Shown: positions 23,860-32,820 of the stretch, piece by piece
How positions within the stretch are numbered: the first letter of the stretch is position 1
How the letters are laid out: each line of letters starts with the position of its first letter
NCBI RefSeq assembly: GCF_000813845.1
Contig: NZ_JWTB01000004.1
Location: forward strand, 87,381-151,380
Direction: 5' to 3'
DNA: 64,000 nt
Source: Pseudarthrobacter phenanthrenivorans
GTDB taxonomy: Bacteria > Actinomycetota > Actinomycetes > Actinomycetales > Micrococcaceae
Notes under the pieces: model-generated
Seen by the model: only the letters and a program-made list of their open reading frames with translations
Databases searched by the model: none
What the model was told of the DNA's origin: nothing
Position numbers and translations under genes: made by a program

Positions 23860-24561
23860 TCAGCCCTGCTGGCCGAACTTCGGCAGATTTTTGGAGCGGG
23901 ACCTGATGCCCTCTATGTGACTGTTCATCGCCGCTGTCGCCGCCTCCGGGTTGCCCGCCTTGATGGCTTCGATAATCGCGTGGTGTTCCTGCACGGTATG
24001 GTCGCCGCTCATATCGTTGTGGACCATGAGCCGGAACCGCTGGATACTTCCCTCAATGGAGGAGTAGGCCCTCAAGAGGAACTCGTTGTCCGTAGCCTCC
24101 ACGATCCGCCGGTGAAAGTTTTCGTCGGCCTTCCAGTAGGCCCGGTAGCCGGGAAACGTGTCACCGCCGCGGCGGGAAGCCTCAAGGTCGTGGTGGAACC
24201 TTTCCAGGTCCCTTACCAACTCGTCCGTTGAGTTGGTGGCGGCGATGCTGGTGCAGGCAGGTTCGAGGATCTGCCGTGAGGTCAGAAGTGCCGCGATGTC
24301 GCTGGCGGTGGGTTCCGGCGCCACCTTGTATCCCCGGAGCGCTTCGCGCCTGACCATGCCTGTCGTTTCCAGGCGTGCCAGCGCCTCACGCACCGGTGTG
24401 GAGGAAACCTTGAAGCGCTTAGCCAGTCCGTCGATGCTCAACGGCGACCCGGTGGAGATCTTGTCATCCAGCAGCAGGGACAGGATGGCCTCGAACACCT
24501 GATCCACCAGCATTGGCCGGCCGGGGATCAGGACTTCTTCTTCAGGCGAAGCGGCGTTCAT
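23860..24561 (-). CDS. GntR/FadR-family transcription regulator (FCD domain)
   Basis: A 233-residue protein with an N-terminal winged helix-turn-helix (about 15-80: LSIDGLAKRFKVSSTPVREALARLETTGMV, shown in part as the signature VSSTPVREALARLE) and an all-helical FCD ligand domain. The FCD metal site is suggested by the HHDLE and ENFHRRI histidines and HTVQEHHAI near the C-terminus. It is divergent from the ABC-transporter/oxidase operon and the gap holds a matching palindrome, so it very likely controls that operon in response to its substrate, perhaps a hydroxy- or amino acid. Confidence 0.88.
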   Translation of the reverse strand: MNAASPEEEVLIPGRPMLVDQVFEAILSLLLDDKISTGSPLSIDGLAKRFKVSSTPVREALARLETTGMVRREALRGYKVAPEPTASDIAALLTSRQILEPACTSIAATNSTDELVRDLERFHHDLEASRRGGDTFPGYRAYWKADENFHRRIVEATDNEFLLRAYSSIEGSIQRFRLMVHNDMSGDHTVQEHHAIIEAIKAGNPEAATAAMNSHIEGIRSRSKNLPKFGQQG

Positions 24562-24675
24562 TTCGGCATCCTATGTGAATTTTCGTCGTGGGCTGCAGCA
24601 TCAGTACGGGTTCCCCGTCCGACCCGTCACAAATGAGACAAGGACGAAAAAGGTGCTTGCAGAAAATCGTGCATG

Positions 24676-24688
24676 ATGTACGGTACAT
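24676..24688. promoter_or_regulatory. Likely GntR operator palindrome
   Basis: ATGTACGGTACAT is a perfect 13-bp palindrome around a central G, within the gap between the GntR gene and the transporter operon. It fits the GT-N(3)-AC core of FadR-subfamily operators, and direct ATGA copies flank it at 24673 and 24687. Confidence 0.7.
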
Positions 24689-24787
24689 GATACCGGGCAG
24701 CAGCGTGATCTGAAACACAGCACCAGTTGTCCATCAGGTTGGAAGCTCTCCTACCACCCCTTATCCCCCACTTCCGAAGGCGTGTAG

Positions 24788-25702
24788 ATGATTCAGTTTC
24801 GATCGATGTTGGTGACCGTCGCCGCAGTCTCCATGGCGAGCGTGCTTCTCTCCGGGTGCTCAAACCCCGACATGACAAGCTCCGCCCAGTCCGAAGCCCC
24901 CAAACCCGCAAACTCCGCGGCGGCCGTCAAAGTCGACGAAGCCGCCGCAGCAGCCCTCCCCAAAGAAGCAAGGGACAAGGGAACCCTCACCGTCACCATG
25001 AGCCAGAGCTCGCCGCCTTTGCACTTCATGGCCGCGGACGGGACCACCATCCAAGGTGTCGACCCGGAAATCGCCATGGCCCTCGGGCAGACGCTGGGCT
25101 TGAAAACGGACATCAAGAGCGGCCCGTTCGACGGCATCATCCCGGGTATTGCGGCCGGCAAGTTCGACATCGCCATCTCCCAGATGTCCCCCTCCACGGA
25201 ACGCATGAAAGTGCTTGATTTCGTCGACTACTACCAGTCAGGCAGCGGCATCGGAGTGGCTCCCGGCAACCCGCAGCACCTCAGCGTAGACGCACTCTGC
25301 GGCAAGCGTGTCGGCGTGCTGAAGGGTTCATTCCAGGACCTCAAGCGCCTTCCCGCCCTCTCCCAGGCGTGCACCGCCGCTGGCAACCCGGCCATTGAGG
25401 CCATGACCTACCCCGATATGCAGGCCCCGAATCTGGCGTTGACGGCAGGCCGCATTGATGCGGTCTACATCGACGGACCCACCTTGGGCTACGCCATCAA
25501 GCAGGGCGGCCAGATCGAACTGCTCGGCGAAAAGGACGTCTCCCCCGTCAGCATCGGTTTCAAGAAGGGCGCGGGCCTGGAGAAGGCGGTCGAACTCGGC
25601 ATGGAGTCCCTTGCCAAGAGCGGCAAGTACAAGGAAATCCTCGACAAGTGGGGTGTAGGCAGCGGTGCAATCTCTGACTTCGCCTTCAACAAAGCGCAGT
25701 AG
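24788..25702 (+). CDS. ABC transporter substrate-binding lipoprotein
   Basis: A 304-residue family 3 solute-binding protein of the polar amino acid type. The lipobox LLSG-C gives an acylated Cys24, followed by a flexible linker. The binding domains include PPLHFMAADG, GVDPEIAMALGQ, FDGIIPGIAAGKFDIAISQM and the closing DKWGVGSGAI, all typical. Two cysteines (LCGKR and QACTA) may form a disulfide. It delivers the substrate to the permease that follows five bases later. The exact ligand cannot be read from the sequence. Confidence 0.88.
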   Translation: MIQFRSMLVTVAAVSMASVLLSGCSNPDMTSSAQSEAPKPANSAAAVKVDEAAAAALPKEARDKGTLTVTMSQSSPPLHFMAADGTTIQGVDPEIAMALGQTLGLKTDIKSGPFDGIIPGIAAGKFDIAISQMSPSTERMKVLDFVDYYQSGSGIGVAPGNPQHLSVDALCGKRVGVLKGSFQDLKRLPALSQACTAAGNPAIEAMTYPDMQAPNLALTAGRIDAVYIDGPTLGYAIKQGGQIELLGEKDVSPVSIGFKKGAGLEKAVELGMESLAKSGKYKEILDKWGVGSGAISDFAFNKAQ

Positions 25703-25706
25703 CCAC

Positions 25707-26671
25707 ATGGCCAACACAGCCACGGAACCCGACGCCAAGGCACCCGCAGGGGACGCATTGGACCGCCAGCTTCTCCTGGGGCGCCCGCACCAGCGCCACG
25801 GCGGATTGTGGCTGACGGCGGCAATCGTCCTGTTCGCGATCTTCCTGGTGGGCTACTCCCTCGTCACCAACCCGCGCTTCGAGTGGAACGTGGTCTTCGG
25901 CTGGTTCACCTCGGAGCGGCTGTTCACCGGACTCCTGCGGACCCTGGGACTGACGGCCATCTCCATGGCCGTGGGAATCGTCGTCGGCGTCCTGCTGGCG
26001 CTGGCCAGGCTGGCCCCCAACGCCATCGTCGCCGGGACCGCCGCGTTCCTGGTGTGGCTCTTCCGCGGGGTGCCGGTCTTCGTCCAGCTGCTCTTCTGGG
26101 GCTTCATCGCCGCCATCTACCCGCGCATTGCGGTAGGTGTCCCGTTCGGGCCCGAGTTCTTCTCCGTCGATGCCAACGTGCTCATCACCCCGTTCATGGC
26201 GGCAATCCTCGGGCTGGGCCTGAATGAGGGTGCTTACATGTCCGAGATCGTCCGGGCGGGGCTCCTGAGCGTCAACCGCGGACAGACCGAAGCGGCCACG
26301 GCCCTGGGCATGCGGCGCTTCGCCATCCTGTCCCGGATCGTCCTGCCGCAGGCGATGAAGATCATCATCCCGCCCACGGGCAACCAGACCATCTCCATGC
26401 TGAAGACCACCTCCCTGGTGAGCGTTCTTGCCTTCCCTGAGCTGCTCTACTCAGCGCAGCTGGTCTACAGCGCCAACTTCAAAACTATTCCGCTGCTCAT
26501 CGCCGCAAGCCTGTGGTACCTGCTGGTCACCAGCATCCTGAGCCTGGGGCAGTACTTCATCGAACGGCATTTCAACCGGGGTGGGATCACCGCGGGCAGG
26601 GGCAACCGGCGCACCCGGAAGCCCAAGCCGCAGGCGGAGAACTCCCGCACCACTTCCCAGGAGGCCCGGCC

Positions 26672-26675
<4 letters not shown>
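25707..26675 (+). CDS. Amino-acid-type ABC transporter permease
   Basis: A 322-residue HisM/GlnP-type permease with about six membrane segments. The cytoplasmic coupling loop is [22 protein letters not shown], matching the EAA signature. The second conserved region [17 protein letters not shown] is also present. The C-terminal tail is basic and overlaps the ATPase gene by four bases (ATGA). A longer frame from 25665 runs into the upstream gene and is not used. It is unusually provided as a single permease, so it is likely a homodimer. Confidence 0.88.
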
Positions 26676-27436
<761 letters not shown>

Positions 27437-27459
27437 ACCTTCACATTGGAGCAGGACTC

Positions 27460-28635
27460 TTGAGAAACAAATGGATTGTCAGCATTGAGGACTACCGCAA
27501 AGCTTCGCGTCGGCAGCTGCCGAAGATGATTTCGGATTACCTGGAGGGCGGGGCGCTGGACGAGACCACCATGCGCGCCAACGAGGACCGGTTTGATGCC
27601 CTGATGCTTCGCCAGCGGTCGATGGTGGACCTGCGGGGCCTGACCACGTCCACCACCGTGCTGGGCCATTCCCTGGCGATGCCGCTGATGGTGGCACCGA
27701 TGGGAATGCTCACCATCTTCCACCCTGGTTCGGATCCTGCCGTGGCCAGGGCCGCTGTCCGGGCCGGGTCGATTTTCATCCACAGCGCGTGGGCCGGCTG
27801 TTCGCTGGAAGAGGTGGCCAAGGTGGCGCCCAACAACTTGTGGGCACAGATCGCATTCTGGAAGGACCCGGAGGAGACCGCCAGTTACATCAACCGCGCA
27901 CGGGCCGTCGGGGTTGAGACCCTGGTGGTGGCCGGCGATGTTGGGTCCTCGAGCAAGCGCGAACGGGACCTGCACCACGGGCTGTCCATGCCGCCGCGCC
28001 CGCCGGTGGCGGACTACTTCAACGCCGCGACCCGTCCTGCCTGGCTGTGGCGCTGGCTCATGGGCCGGAAGATGACGTACGGGAACTACCAGATCAACGG
28101 CCGCGCGCTGCGCATGGACGAAATGAACAACTGGATGGCATCCAACAAGAACCCGGGCGCCAACTGGGAGGACTTCGCCAGACTCCGGTCTGAGTGGAAG
28201 GGGAACCTGGTGATCAAGGGCATCATGGACGCCGAGGACGCGGCCCGGGCGGTGGATGAGGGGGCCGACGGCATCTTTGTCTCCAACCACGGCGGCCGGC
28301 AGTTCGACTCCCAGCCCGCCACCATCGATGTCCTGCCGTCCATTGTTGAGGCTGTCGGCGGCCGGGCGGAGGTGTACCTCGACGGCGGCATCCGGCGCGG
28401 GCATGACATCGTCAAGGCCGTCGCGCTGGGCGCCAAGGCCGCTCTGGCCGGGCGTCCGTTTGCGTACGCCCTCGCCACGGGCGGTGAGCCGGCGGTGGAC
28501 CGGGTCTTCGGAATCCTCCAGGAGGAGTTCAAGGGGGCCATGGGGTTCGTGGGCAAGCCATCAGTTGCTGACCTGGACAGCAGCATCTTCGCGACCCAGG
28601 CGCAGCCCGCGCCCGCTGAGCGCCTGCTCGTCTAA
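27460..28635 (+). CDS. FMN-dependent alpha-hydroxyacid oxidase/dehydrogenase (LldD family)
   Basis: A 391-residue protein with the TIM-barrel of the lactate dehydrogenase/glycolate oxidase family. The active-site His and Arg lie in SNHGGRQFDSQPA (His near 281, Arg near 284), the FMN-phosphate loop is DGGIRRGHDIVKA, and MVAPMGM contacts flavin. It oxidises an L-2-hydroxyacid to the 2-oxoacid. TTG 27460 is preceded by GGAGCAGGA. It is the last gene of the transporter operon, so the import system may carry the same or a related acid. Lactate, mandelate and others are all possible. Confidence 0.85.
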   Translation: MRNKWIVSIEDYRKASRRQLPKMISDYLEGGALDETTMRANEDRFDALMLRQRSMVDLRGLTTSTTVLGHSLAMPLMVAPMGMLTIFHPGSDPAVARAAVRAGSIFIHSAWAGCSLEEVAKVAPNNLWAQIAFWKDPEETASYINRARAVGVETLVVAGDVGSSSKRERDLHHGLSMPPRPPVADYFNAATRPAWLWRWLMGRKMTYGNYQINGRALRMDEMNNWMASNKNPGANWEDFARLRSEWKGNLVIKGIMDAEDAARAVDEGADGIFVSNHGGRQFDSQPATIDVLPSIVEAVGGRAEVYLDGGIRRGHDIVKAVALGAKAALAGRPFAYALATGGEPAVDRVFGILQEEFKGAMGFVGKPSVADLDSSIFATQAQPAPAERLLV

Positions 28636-28654
28636 CCTCGGGCTCCACGAAGGG

Positions 28655-28681
28655 TGCCCGCCCCGTTCATTCGGGCGGGCA
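28655..28681 (+). terminator. Terminator after the oxidase operon
   Basis: TGCCCGCCC (28655-28663) pairs perfectly with GGGCGGGCA (28673-28681) around a nine-base loop. There is no U-tract, so it may be Rho-assisted. Confidence 0.6.
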
Positions 28682-29067
28682 ACGTTGCCGGCGGTTCCCT
28701 GACGTTCATCACGATCCAGCCAGGCCAGTCCGTGCTGCTGGTCCTGTCCGACGGCGCCGGATGGGAAGTCCCGGATGGGCGCCAAGCCTCGCCCAGGTAG
28801 TCAGCGTATTTTCGGCGGCGACACTAACCCTCGCACGCAGCGCGAGGGTGTACGTCAACACGGGCGCCGCCACAACCTGGACGCTACCGCTGTGGCGAAC
28901 AACAGTGGGCTCACGTACCGGATCAAGAACCGGGGCAGCGGCGCGATCACACTCTAGCGCGCCGGCACCGACCAGTTCTACGACACCGCAGCGGTAACTA
29001 ACATCAGCATCGCGGCAGCGCACCAGCGACAATCATCAACGATGGGACGTACTGGCTGTCAGTCTAA
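28676..29067 (+). pseudogene. Decayed phage-like structural gene end
   Basis: Broken pieces in several frames line up as one former protein end: GSLTFITIQPGQSVLLVLSD, then TYRIKNRGSGAITL ending at TAG 28955-28957, then RAGTDQFYDTAAVTNISIAA, and after another shift TIINDGTYWLSV with TAA at 29065-29067. The Y-R-I-K-N-x-G...A-I-T-L...F-x-x-x-x-x-V-T-x-I-S-I pattern is what phage tail or collagen-like proteins often carry at their C-terminus (family-level recall). One stop and at least one frameshift make it inactive. Confidence 0.55.
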
Positions 29068-29831
29068 ACGAACCGCAGCCGCTCCAGAATCAAGTCCGTG
29101 ATCATCCGGTGACCCTTGTCGTTCGGGTGGAAATTATCGGACGGGCCAAGCCAGGACGGGGACCCATTGGGGCCGAAGGTCCCTGCGGTCTGGTATACGG
29201 CGGTCAGGTCAACATACTGGCCGCCGTGTCCCCGACACGCCTTCTCGATAGCGAAGTCGTACGGATCAGAAATGGTTGGCCCTGCCGCGCCCCACACCCC
29301 GACACAGATAATCTGCACGTTCGGTGACCTCTGCACCTTCGCAATGAGGTCAAGGTACTGCTGCCGGAAAAGGTCCGGCTCGGTCCTGCTGCCTACTACG
29401 TTGGTGCCAAGGTCGTTGGTTCCGAGTTCCAGAATGGCAAGGTCCACGCCACTCTCGGGGATGTCCTGCACGTTGCCGACCTTGAACAAGGCCTTCTCGT
29501 CGGCTTTCGTGGCGCGCTTCTCTTTGATCTCCCCGTGCTTGCGGAGCTCAGCATTCAACAGTTGCCGGTACCCGTTCGCCTCGGCGCTCGTGTAGAGGCT
29601 GTAGCTTAACGAATCGCCAGCGTAAAAGACGGACAGCGGGCGATCCTGCGGCACGGGCAGCTTGATGATCCTGGCCTCCGCAGCCGCTGCGGCGCGAGCT
29701 TCCATCTCTGCTTTTGTTTTGGCTTCGAACGCATCCGCTTTGGCTTTGATATCAGGGGCTGCCGGGACCGCGGCAAGACCACAGCCGGTCAACAGGAGTG
29801 CAGCGGCGAAGACCAGGGCAAGGCGTTTCAA
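29064..29831 (-). CDS. SGNH/GDSL-family lipoprotein hydrolase
   Basis: A 255-residue lipoprotein: lipobox LLLTG-C (Cys17), a charged helical linker (about 27-55, Ala/Lys/Glu rich), then an SGNH hydrolase. Block I FYAGDSLSYSLY holds Ser74, block III is LGTND (136-140), and the catalytic Asp/His pair is DNFHPNDKGH (Asp232, His235). It would remove acyl groups from surface carbohydrate or lipid. Its stop touches that of the phage-like pseudogene on the other strand. The position near acyltransferases suggests exopolysaccharide editing (inference). Confidence 0.85.
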   Translation of the reverse strand: MKRLALVFAAALLLTGCGLAAVPAAPDIKAKADAFEAKTKAEMEARAAAAAEARIIKLPVPQDRPLSVFYAGDSLSYSLYTSAEANGYRQLLNAELRKHGEIKEKRATKADEKALFKVGNVQDIPESGVDLAILELGTNDLGTNVVGSRTEPDLFRQQYLDLIAKVQRSPNVQIICVGVWGAAGPTISDPYDFAIEKACRGHGGQYVDLTAVYQTAGTFGPNGSPSWLGPSDNFHPNDKGHRMITDLILERLRFV

Positions 29832-29895
29832 GAGTCCCCCAACAAGAAGTGAATGCCGTCATTCTACCCGGCAGATAAATCATGAAGGCAATCAG

Positions 29896-30188
29896 CTAGG
29901 CAGTAGGAGAAGTGCCCCCGACGAACACCTCGCCGCGGTCCACGCTTCGATCAACATTGACCCCCGGAAGGATGACTACACCCCGCACCAATTGTGACCC
30001 CGTCGGCAACACGGATCGGCGCTGAGTTGCGAAGGTAGAGAGCAGTGGAATCCGCGTCAAGCGAGTCCGCTCTCCGAACGCCCGCGCGAATAATTGCGCG
30101 TGATCCAATGTCAATAGAGCAGTTGGTTCGGATCAGCCGCTGCGCCCCGAGAGACCCGGCGAAGCTTTACTTTCCCCCAAAGATTCAT
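29896..30188 (-). pseudogene. Hexapeptide acetyltransferase gene broken by two G-run frameshifts
   Basis: Reading from ATG 30188 (four-base ATGA overlap with the gene upstream), the frame shifts at two G4 runs (plus-strand CCCC 30145-30148 and 29981-29984). Dropping one G at each gives one continuous 96-residue frame ending at 29896: M-N-L-W-G-K-V-K-L-R-R..., then IRTNCSIDIGSRAIIRAG, IRVADGVTIGAG and VVILPGVNVDRSVDRGEV. This is left-handed beta-helix (hexapeptide) sequence. It is either a real double mutation or homopolymer error in the data. Confidence 0.65.
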
Positions 30189-30721
30189 GAGGCGATTGAA
30201 CCGACGGCCTCAAGGCTTTTGATCTTTCGGGCGGGGACTCCCGCATAGACCGCATCCGGTTCACAATCGGATACCACCACCGCACCGGCCGCAATGATTG
30301 AACCGGCCCCGACGGTCACGCCCGGGAGGATCACGGCGTTAGCACCGATCCAGGTCCCGTCACCTACAACGATTGGCGCGGCGACTGCCGCGCCGGCACG
30401 CTGCTCAGGACCCCCAACAGCGTGCGAGCTGGTTACGAACGTGACGTTCATGGCGATAGAGCATCGTTCCCCTATGCTGATCGGGCCAGAAGTGTTGAAC
30501 ATGCACCCTTGATTAATGAACGTGCCGTCTCCAATGGTGACACGGGATGACCCGAACCAGACGCCTGGATAAATGGTCGCCCTGCCTACACGCATTCCAT
30601 ACGCGGCGAGGAACCGGCGTCGCAGCGGCACGGGCATCAGGACCGACGACACAACCCGGTTCAGCAGCACTTCACGACGCAATCCTGGCCACATGTTTGA
30701 AAGCTTTCCCCCGAGACTCAT
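30185..30721 (-). CDS. Hexapeptide-repeat O-acetyltransferase
   Basis: A 178-residue WbbJ/maltose-acetyltransferase-like protein. Left-handed beta-helix repeats run from about residue 60 (VTIGDGTFINQGCMFN) to 150 (VTVGAGSIIAAGAVV), the catalytic-His region is VTSSHAVGG, and the C-terminal PDAVYAGVPARKIK segment is the standard end of sugar acetyltransferases. It uses acetyl-CoA to decorate polysaccharide in the cytosol. The next gene, a similar protein, is broken. An MRVGRA element starts the helix domain. Confidence 0.82.
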   Translation of the reverse strand: MSLGGKLSNMWPGLRREVLLNRVVSSVLMPVPLRRRFLAAYGMRVGRATIYPGVWFGSSRVTIGDGTFINQGCMFNTSGPISIGERCSIAMNVTFVTSSHAVGGPEQRAGAAVAAPIVVGDGTWIGANAVILPGVTVGAGSIIAAGAVVVSDCEPDAVYAGVPARKIKSLEAVGSIAS

Positions 30722-30776
30722 GTCCTCAATGATAGGGGTTAGTAAATCCGGTTATGCACGAGCGGGAAGTTTGGCG

Positions 30777-32150
30777 CTACCGGTACCCGTCAACGATCGC
30801 AGCGGCAATCTCCTTGTACGCCCGCCGCGTCTCCGGCTTTAGCACGTCGAGGGTCACCAAGTCGCCGTCGGCAACACCACGGTCATGCGGCACGGCGATC
30901 AGTTCGCGGCAGATCCCGGAGAGGTGTTCCTCGATCGCGTCCTTGTCCACGCGGGAGGACACCTCGTCCTTGTCGGTGATCACCACGATCGCGTTCCGAG
31001 CCAGGTCCTCGTAGCCATGGCTGGCCAGCCAGTGCAGGGTGCTGCGGGCCCGCTTGGCCCCGGACACTGCGTAGCCGGCGGCGATCACCAGGTTGTCCGC
31101 CGACTGCAGGATGCCGCTCATCGCATTGTGGGTCACACCGGTACCGCAGTCGGTCAAGGCCACTGAGTAGTAGCTGGAGATGAGCTTGCGGATCCGCAGG
31201 TATTCCTCGGCCGTCAGAGAATCCGAGACTTCCGGGTCCTGCTCCCCCGCAATTAGGTGCAGCCGGCCGGCATGGTGCATGTACCGGGCGAGCGCCGTCA
31301 AGGAGTCAATGGTTTCGATGTGCTCCAGGAGGTCTGTAATGGTCCGAGGGCTTGCCTGCTGATAGATTCCTTCGCCCAAGGCGCGTTCCACCAAATCACC
31401 CGAGTCCGGGTTGGCGTCGATGGCGCACGGCGCATCTCCGCGGTATTCGGCAAGGGTCAGGCCCACACCCACGGTGGTTGAGGTCTTGCCGATTCCGCCC
31501 TTGAGGCTCAGGATCGCGGTGTTGTAGCTGCCCTGCAGCTGGCGGGAGATTCGCCGGGCAAGCTCGTCCTCCTGGCGCTGTTTCGGCCCGGGTCCCAGGT
31601 TCCACGCGCCGCCAGTCAGTTTGTACAGCGCGCCGCGGATGCCGCCGACCGGCCGTGGCTTCTGCTCCTTGACGAACAGTCCGGGCGAACTGATGAAGTC
31701 AGGCATCGGGCTTTCCGCGATGGCGTCAGCCACGGTGGGCCGGCTGCGGCGGAAGGATGGAGTCTCGGCTGGAGCGTCCGACGGCGGAGGGGCAACTTCC
31801 TGGGCAGTGTCACCTGAAGGTGCCGACGGCACGGACGCAATGGGTAGCGCAGCAGGCTCGGCAGCAGGTTGCCGGGCGGGTGCGGCCGGGGCAGCCGGTG
31901 CAGGCGATGGTGCGCGGGACGGCTTGGTGGCATCAGCCGCGGCGGCAGCCTCGGCCCAGGACGTGCGGCGGGTCGCCGGTTTGCTGGCGTCGTTCGGGCT
32001 GGAAGGGGAAGGGGTTACTGCTGGCATGGTTCCTGTCCAGGCATCCTGAAGCGAGCCGTCGGCACGACGAAGGTCGCGGCGTCGGCGCAGCTGCGGCTGC
32101 CCTGCATCCTCTGCTTGGGCGCCTGCATTCTGATCCGCCGGATCTGGCAT
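30777..32150 (-). CDS. MinD/ParA-like ATPase with long Pro/Ala-rich N-terminus
   Basis: A 457-residue protein. Residues 1-150 are disordered and Pro/Ala/Ser-rich, followed by a SIMIBI-class ATPase domain. The deviant Walker A is LKGGIGKTST (near 216-225), and switch-type DANPDSGDL follows. The domain is most like MinD-type proteins linked to type VII (ESX) loci (EspI-like), and the proline-rich arm fits. There are no ESX genes in the window, however. ATG 32150 follows GGGGGGA; a longer start at 32192 is less likely. It lies between polysaccharide decoration genes and two tiny membrane genes, so it may place the surface machinery at the pole (inference). Confidence 0.78.
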   Translation of the reverse strand: MPDPADQNAGAQAEDAGQPQLRRRRDLRRADGSLQDAWTGTMPAVTPSPSSPNDASKPATRRTSWAEAAAAADATKPSRAPSPAPAAPAAPARQPAAEPAALPIASVPSAPSGDTAQEVAPPPSDAPAETPSFRRSRPTVADAIAESPMPDFISSPGLFVKEQKPRPVGGIRGALYKLTGGAWNLGPGPKQRQEDELARRISRQLQGSYNTAILSLKGGIGKTSTTVGVGLTLAEYRGDAPCAIDANPDSGDLVERALGEGIYQQASPRTITDLLEHIETIDSLTALARYMHHAGRLHLIAGEQDPEVSDSLTAEEYLRIRKLISSYYSVALTDCGTGVTHNAMSGILQSADNLVIAAGYAVSGAKRARSTLHWLASHGYEDLARNAIVVITDKDEVSSRVDKDAIEEHLSGICRELIAVPHDRGVADGDLVTLDVLKPETRRAYKEIAAAIVDGYR

Positions 32151-32261
32151 GTCTGTCCCCCCGGACGTTTTCGGCAAACGGTTCTGCGGCACTGGTTCAA
32201 TCTGTAAGTCTAGGGGGTCCGGTAGGGGCTCCTGGCGCTAGTGGAGGTTCAACGGTGCAGG

Positions 32262-32381
32262 TCAGAAGTGGATAAGCGCAGCTGAAACAACGGCCACTGT
32301 GAGCACCAGGAGAACGGCAAGAATTGTGTAGCCAACCCATTTGGGGCGGCTTCTGTGGGGATTAATGTCGACATACGGCAT
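32262..32381 (-). CDS. 39-residue membrane peptide
   Basis: A short gene reading MPYVDINPHRSRPKWVGYT followed by a hydrophobic helix (ILAVLLVLTVAVVSAALI) and ending HF. It starts just two bases after the stop of the next upstream small gene, so both are on one mRNA ahead of the MinD-like gene. The N-terminus is basic and cytoplasmic and the C-terminus outside. No family is recognised. Confidence 0.55.
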   Translation of the reverse strand: MPYVDINPHRSRPKWVGYTILAVLLVLTVAVVSAALIHF

Positions 32382-32383
32382 GG

Positions 32384-32542
32384 TTAGCGCTGGTTACCTC
32401 GAGGTGCGGGGCGGACGGGGATCCGGAGTGCACGGCGCTTGAGCCGCAGCACCTGGTACAGGACAACAAAAGGTACCAGCAGCGTGCCCAATAAAGCGCA
32501 TAGCGCCAGGGCGTAGTCAGACAAAGCCACAATAATCTCCAT
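32384..32542 (-). CDS. 52-residue membrane peptide
   Basis: The sequence starts MEIIVALSDYALALCALLGT, continues as one membrane helix to about residue 34, then a basic tail (LRLKRRALRIPVRPAPRGNQR). It precedes the 39-residue peptide. Small size, one helix and basic tail suggest a subunit or regulator of a larger membrane machine; the function is unknown. Confidence 0.5.
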   Translation of the reverse strand: MEIIVALSDYALALCALLGTLLVPFVVLYQVLRLKRRALRIPVRPAPRGNQR

Positions 32543-32820
32543 CGGTCATAAGCTTCCTTACTGATCATGACCTAAACATGCGGCTCCGGAATTGACAAGT
32601 CACGTCATATCTAAGCTAAAGGGCTGCCTACGGAACCTACTGGAACACGGTGATAAGTGGCGTTTGATACCAGAGACAGTCACGAAACAAACAATGTCAT
32701 CGGCCTGCAGGCTGCCAAACCTTCCTTCACTCGTAACCATTCGCGAGTCTCAAGGAGGATCCATGACGACGGATGCTCGAATTTCCGTTCCCACAGGAGT
32801 GGTTGGACTAAGCCCTAGTA

